DNA of 8,032 nt from JBNJEM01 sp051745935 (GTDB lineage: Bacteria; Planctomycetota; Planctomycetia; Pirellulales; Pirellulaceae). This document shows, piece after piece, positions 6,811 to 8,032 of the stretch; the first letter of the stretch is position 1, and every line of letters starts with the position of its first letter. The stretch spans positions 1 to 8,032 of the forward strand of contig JBNJEM010000355.1 of NCBI GenBank assembly GCA_051745935.1. Direction: 5' to 3'. The position numbers and the translations under genes are program-made. The notes below the pieces were generated by a model. That model saw only the letters and a program-made list of their open reading frames with translations. It did not search any database and had not been told where the DNA came from.

Positions 6811-7536
6811 TCAGGTTCCATTGGTGGGCGAGGTATCTTCGGGGAGGTACAGCAGCGCGCCGCAGGTGCTACAGAAGCAGGCATCTCCCTTCATGAGCAC
6901 GTTTAATGTTTGCGGGGATACTCTATGGTAACAACCGAGGCAAACTTCGCGATCGACCGCCGCGAGTGCCTCTTCGCCCCGCGAGCGGGCGAGTCGTTGA
7001 TAGTTATCTTTGATTTCGGCGGGCAGGGCCTGTTCCGCCCGTTTCAGCTCATGCGTGACCCGGTCCAGCTCCGCTTTCAGTTCTCCGTGTTGCGTTTCGA
7101 TCTTCCGTCGAAGCTGCTCCAGTTCCGCGGCAACCTCTTGGCGTTGTTTGTCCTCTTGCGCAAGCAGGGTTTGCTGTTGATCAATTCTTTCGAGGCCTTC
7201 CAGGATTTCGTCCGAGAGGACGTTATTGGCCTGTTCGTCCGCCGCGATCTGTTCCTTGAGAGTTTGGTATTCTCGATTGGTGTTGCAGGTGTTCAGTTTA
7301 CCTTTGAGATCCTTGATTCGATCCTCGCGTTGCTGCAACTGCAATTGTTTGCTGTCGGTTGACATTTGGGTTCGTTGGAGCGATTCCTTGGCGGCGGCGC
7401 ATTTTTCTTCCAGTTCCCGCAAGTTGGCTTCCGTGGCTTTCAGCTGCCGTGGCCCCCGTTTCAGGCGGCCACGCAGGTCTCCGATCTGGCGGTGAATCCG
7501 ATGAATTTCGCGAAGAGCTGATGCGGTGGCGGACAT
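6811..7536 (-). CDS. Coiled-coil C4 zinc-ribbon protein (CT398/CdsZ-like, DUF164)
   Basis: 241 residues, the normal size for this family. Residues about 1-185 are a long alpha-helical coiled coil rich in Leu, Glu, Gln and Lys (e.g. LRELEEKCAAAKESLQ, QLQLQQREDRIKDLKGKL), with the family motif NREYQTLKEQI in the bend region. The C-terminal zinc ribbon carries CLGC (C199, C202) and CSTC (C222, C225), with 19 residues between the pairs, and YLPED at its end. Relatives are Helicobacter HP0958/FlgZ and chlamydial CT398/CdsZ, which bridge sigma54, flagellar or type III secretion partners; which partner applies here is unknown. The role is thus adaptor-like, cytoplasmic. ATG 7536 is chosen, with AAGGA (complement of 7548-7552) 11 nt upstream; the TTG at 7545 is too near that site. 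Gene faces the hydrolase tail to tail across a 629-bp repeat-rich gap. Confidence 0.88.
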   Translation of the reverse strand: MSATASALREIHRIHRQIGDLRGRLKRGPRQLKATEANLRELEEKCAAAKESLQRTQMSTDSKQLQLQQREDRIKDLKGKLNTCNTNREYQTLKEQIAADEQANNVLSDEILEGLERIDQQQTLLAQEDKQRQEVAAELEQLRRKIETQHGELKAELDRVTHELKRAEQALPAEIKDNYQRLARSRGEEALAAVDREVCLGCYHRVSPQTLNVLMKGDACFCSTCGALLYLPEDTSPTNGT

Positions 7537-7541
7537 AGTGG

Positions 7542-7818
7542 TCAAGTTCCTTTGTGCTTCACACGAGCGTAACTGGCACCAAGCGGATTACCAGCCGGTA
7601 AGAAAGTGGCGTTCCCGCGTCCAACACACCTTTGATGGTCGGAAAGCTTCATGGTTTTGTTCGCGCTGCTAGAGTCTTACGGTGTAACATGCGCGCATGC
7701 TTGGCGTGAGCGACCAACGGGAGCGGTTCATCCCTGTGCGGTGTCCTATTTGGTTGGTGGCCCTGCCAGCTTAGGCCGTTCGCGTACCCACCCGACAGGA
7801 GCACGGATGACACCCATG
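7542..7818 (-). pseudogene. Decayed ORF-like repeat segment directly upstream of the zinc-ribbon gene
   Basis: Two pieces in different minus-strand frames. The distal piece (7818 to the TAG at 7669-7671) reads HGCHPCSCRVGTRTA, a TAA (7771-7773), then AGRATNQIGHRTGMNRSRWS and SMRACYTVRL. The proximal piece runs from ATG 7652 to TGA 7542-7544: 36 residues, MKLSDHQRCVGRGNATFLPA then GNPLGASYARVKHKGT, ending 5 nt before the zinc-ribbon start codon. The frames differ by two positions, so a small indel near 7653-7670 would join them. I have the impression, from memory, that very similar strings recur as short hypothetical ORFs in planctomycete genomes, which would make this a copy of a dispersed element or a structured RNA gene, not a protein gene. 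Structure seen: ATGCC-GTTA-GGCAT (7816-7829), a 12-base palindrome CATGCGCGCATG (7688-7699), and GCGACCAAC pairing 8 of 9 with GTTGGTGGC (7753-7761 region). Confidence 0.35.
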
Positions 7819-7943
7819 CCGTTAGGCATTTGGCCCCTGAACGATCGGGACGAGATGCATGACGCGCCTTCGTGGCAGGGGAAAAGGTTGGCCGGCCCCT
7901 CGTAAAACGGGCCAAGCCGGGATGGGAGAGCTGGGGTGGGGTG

Positions 7944-7983
7944 AGGAAAAACTCCAAGTCGTTGCCATCCATATTGTTGCGCC
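7944..7983 (+). repeat. Copy B of the 40-nt dispersed direct repeat
   Basis: Begins AGGAAAAACTCCAAGTC and ends TTGCGCC; same orientation as copy A about 1.6 kb away, 31 of 40 identities. It is preceded by a stem (GGCCC/GGGCC around CTCGTAAAAC, about 7896-7915) and purine-rich sequence. No gene is seen from 7819 to the end of the window at 8032. Confidence 0.55.
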
Positions 7984-8032
7984 GTTCGTTTCGCCGGTAT
8001 TGAGACGAAAGGACCTCTAAGAGACCTAAAAA

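Noticed and set aside
7700..7760. tRNA-like GGTTCATCCC T-loop motif
   Set aside because: No seven-base acceptor stem, anticodon arm or D-arm can be placed around it.
7649..7972. 107-codon minus-strand open frame in the 3' gap
   Set aside because: It crosses the 40-nt repeat and the stem-rich segment and has the low-complexity, Arg/Ser/Pro-type composition of noncoding G+C-rich DNA.

Overview
The window looks like chromosomal DNA from a planctomycete, probably from the Pirellulales or a close relative. The evidence is a C-terminal HzsA-like region fused to an SUMF1/FGE-sulfatase domain, a roughly 900-residue exported protein of a type I associate with this phylum, a C4 zinc-ribbon coiled-coil protein, loose intergenic spacing, fairly high G+C, and intergenic palindromes built on GACGGGTCTCCAGGCCCGTC. 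Taxonomy is inferred from gene content only; no rRNA or other marker is present.

Layout: (i) 1-1320, plus strand, is the 3' part of a large gene that begins outside the window (HzsA-related region, proline-rich linker, SUMF1-like domain). (ii) 1359-1879, minus strand, is a MntA/HepT-type toxin-antitoxin pair. mntA is intact, but hepT is frameshifted and cut off exactly at its HEPN active-site motif, next to the convergent end of the first gene. (iii) 1880-2239 has no convincing intact gene but holds a TATAAT box, a strong Shine-Dalgarno and what looks like a frameshifted micro-ORF. (iv) 2240-4942, minus strand, is a 900-residue protein with a signal peptide and no recognised catalytic domain. 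A good sigma70-like promoter lies upstream of it. (v) 5168-6181, plus strand, is a nitrilase-superfamily C-N hydrolase with a complete Glu-Lys-Glu-Cys active site, divergent from the exported-protein gene. (vi) 6182-6810 is gene-free and holds a long palindromic, MITE-like element and one copy of a 40-nt dispersed repeat. (vii) 6811-7536, minus strand, is the zinc-ribbon coiled-coil protein. (viii) 7537-8032 holds a decayed ORF-like or structured repeat segment and the second copy of the 40-nt repeat.

The genes do not form one pathway or operon. Each main gene appears to be transcribed alone, and only mntA-hepT is (or was) translationally coupled. I see no clear new multi-gene system. The most informative features are the half-dead HepT/MntA module, the symmetrical palindromic element, the 40-nt direct repeats around the zinc-ribbon gene, and the uncharacterised exported protein.
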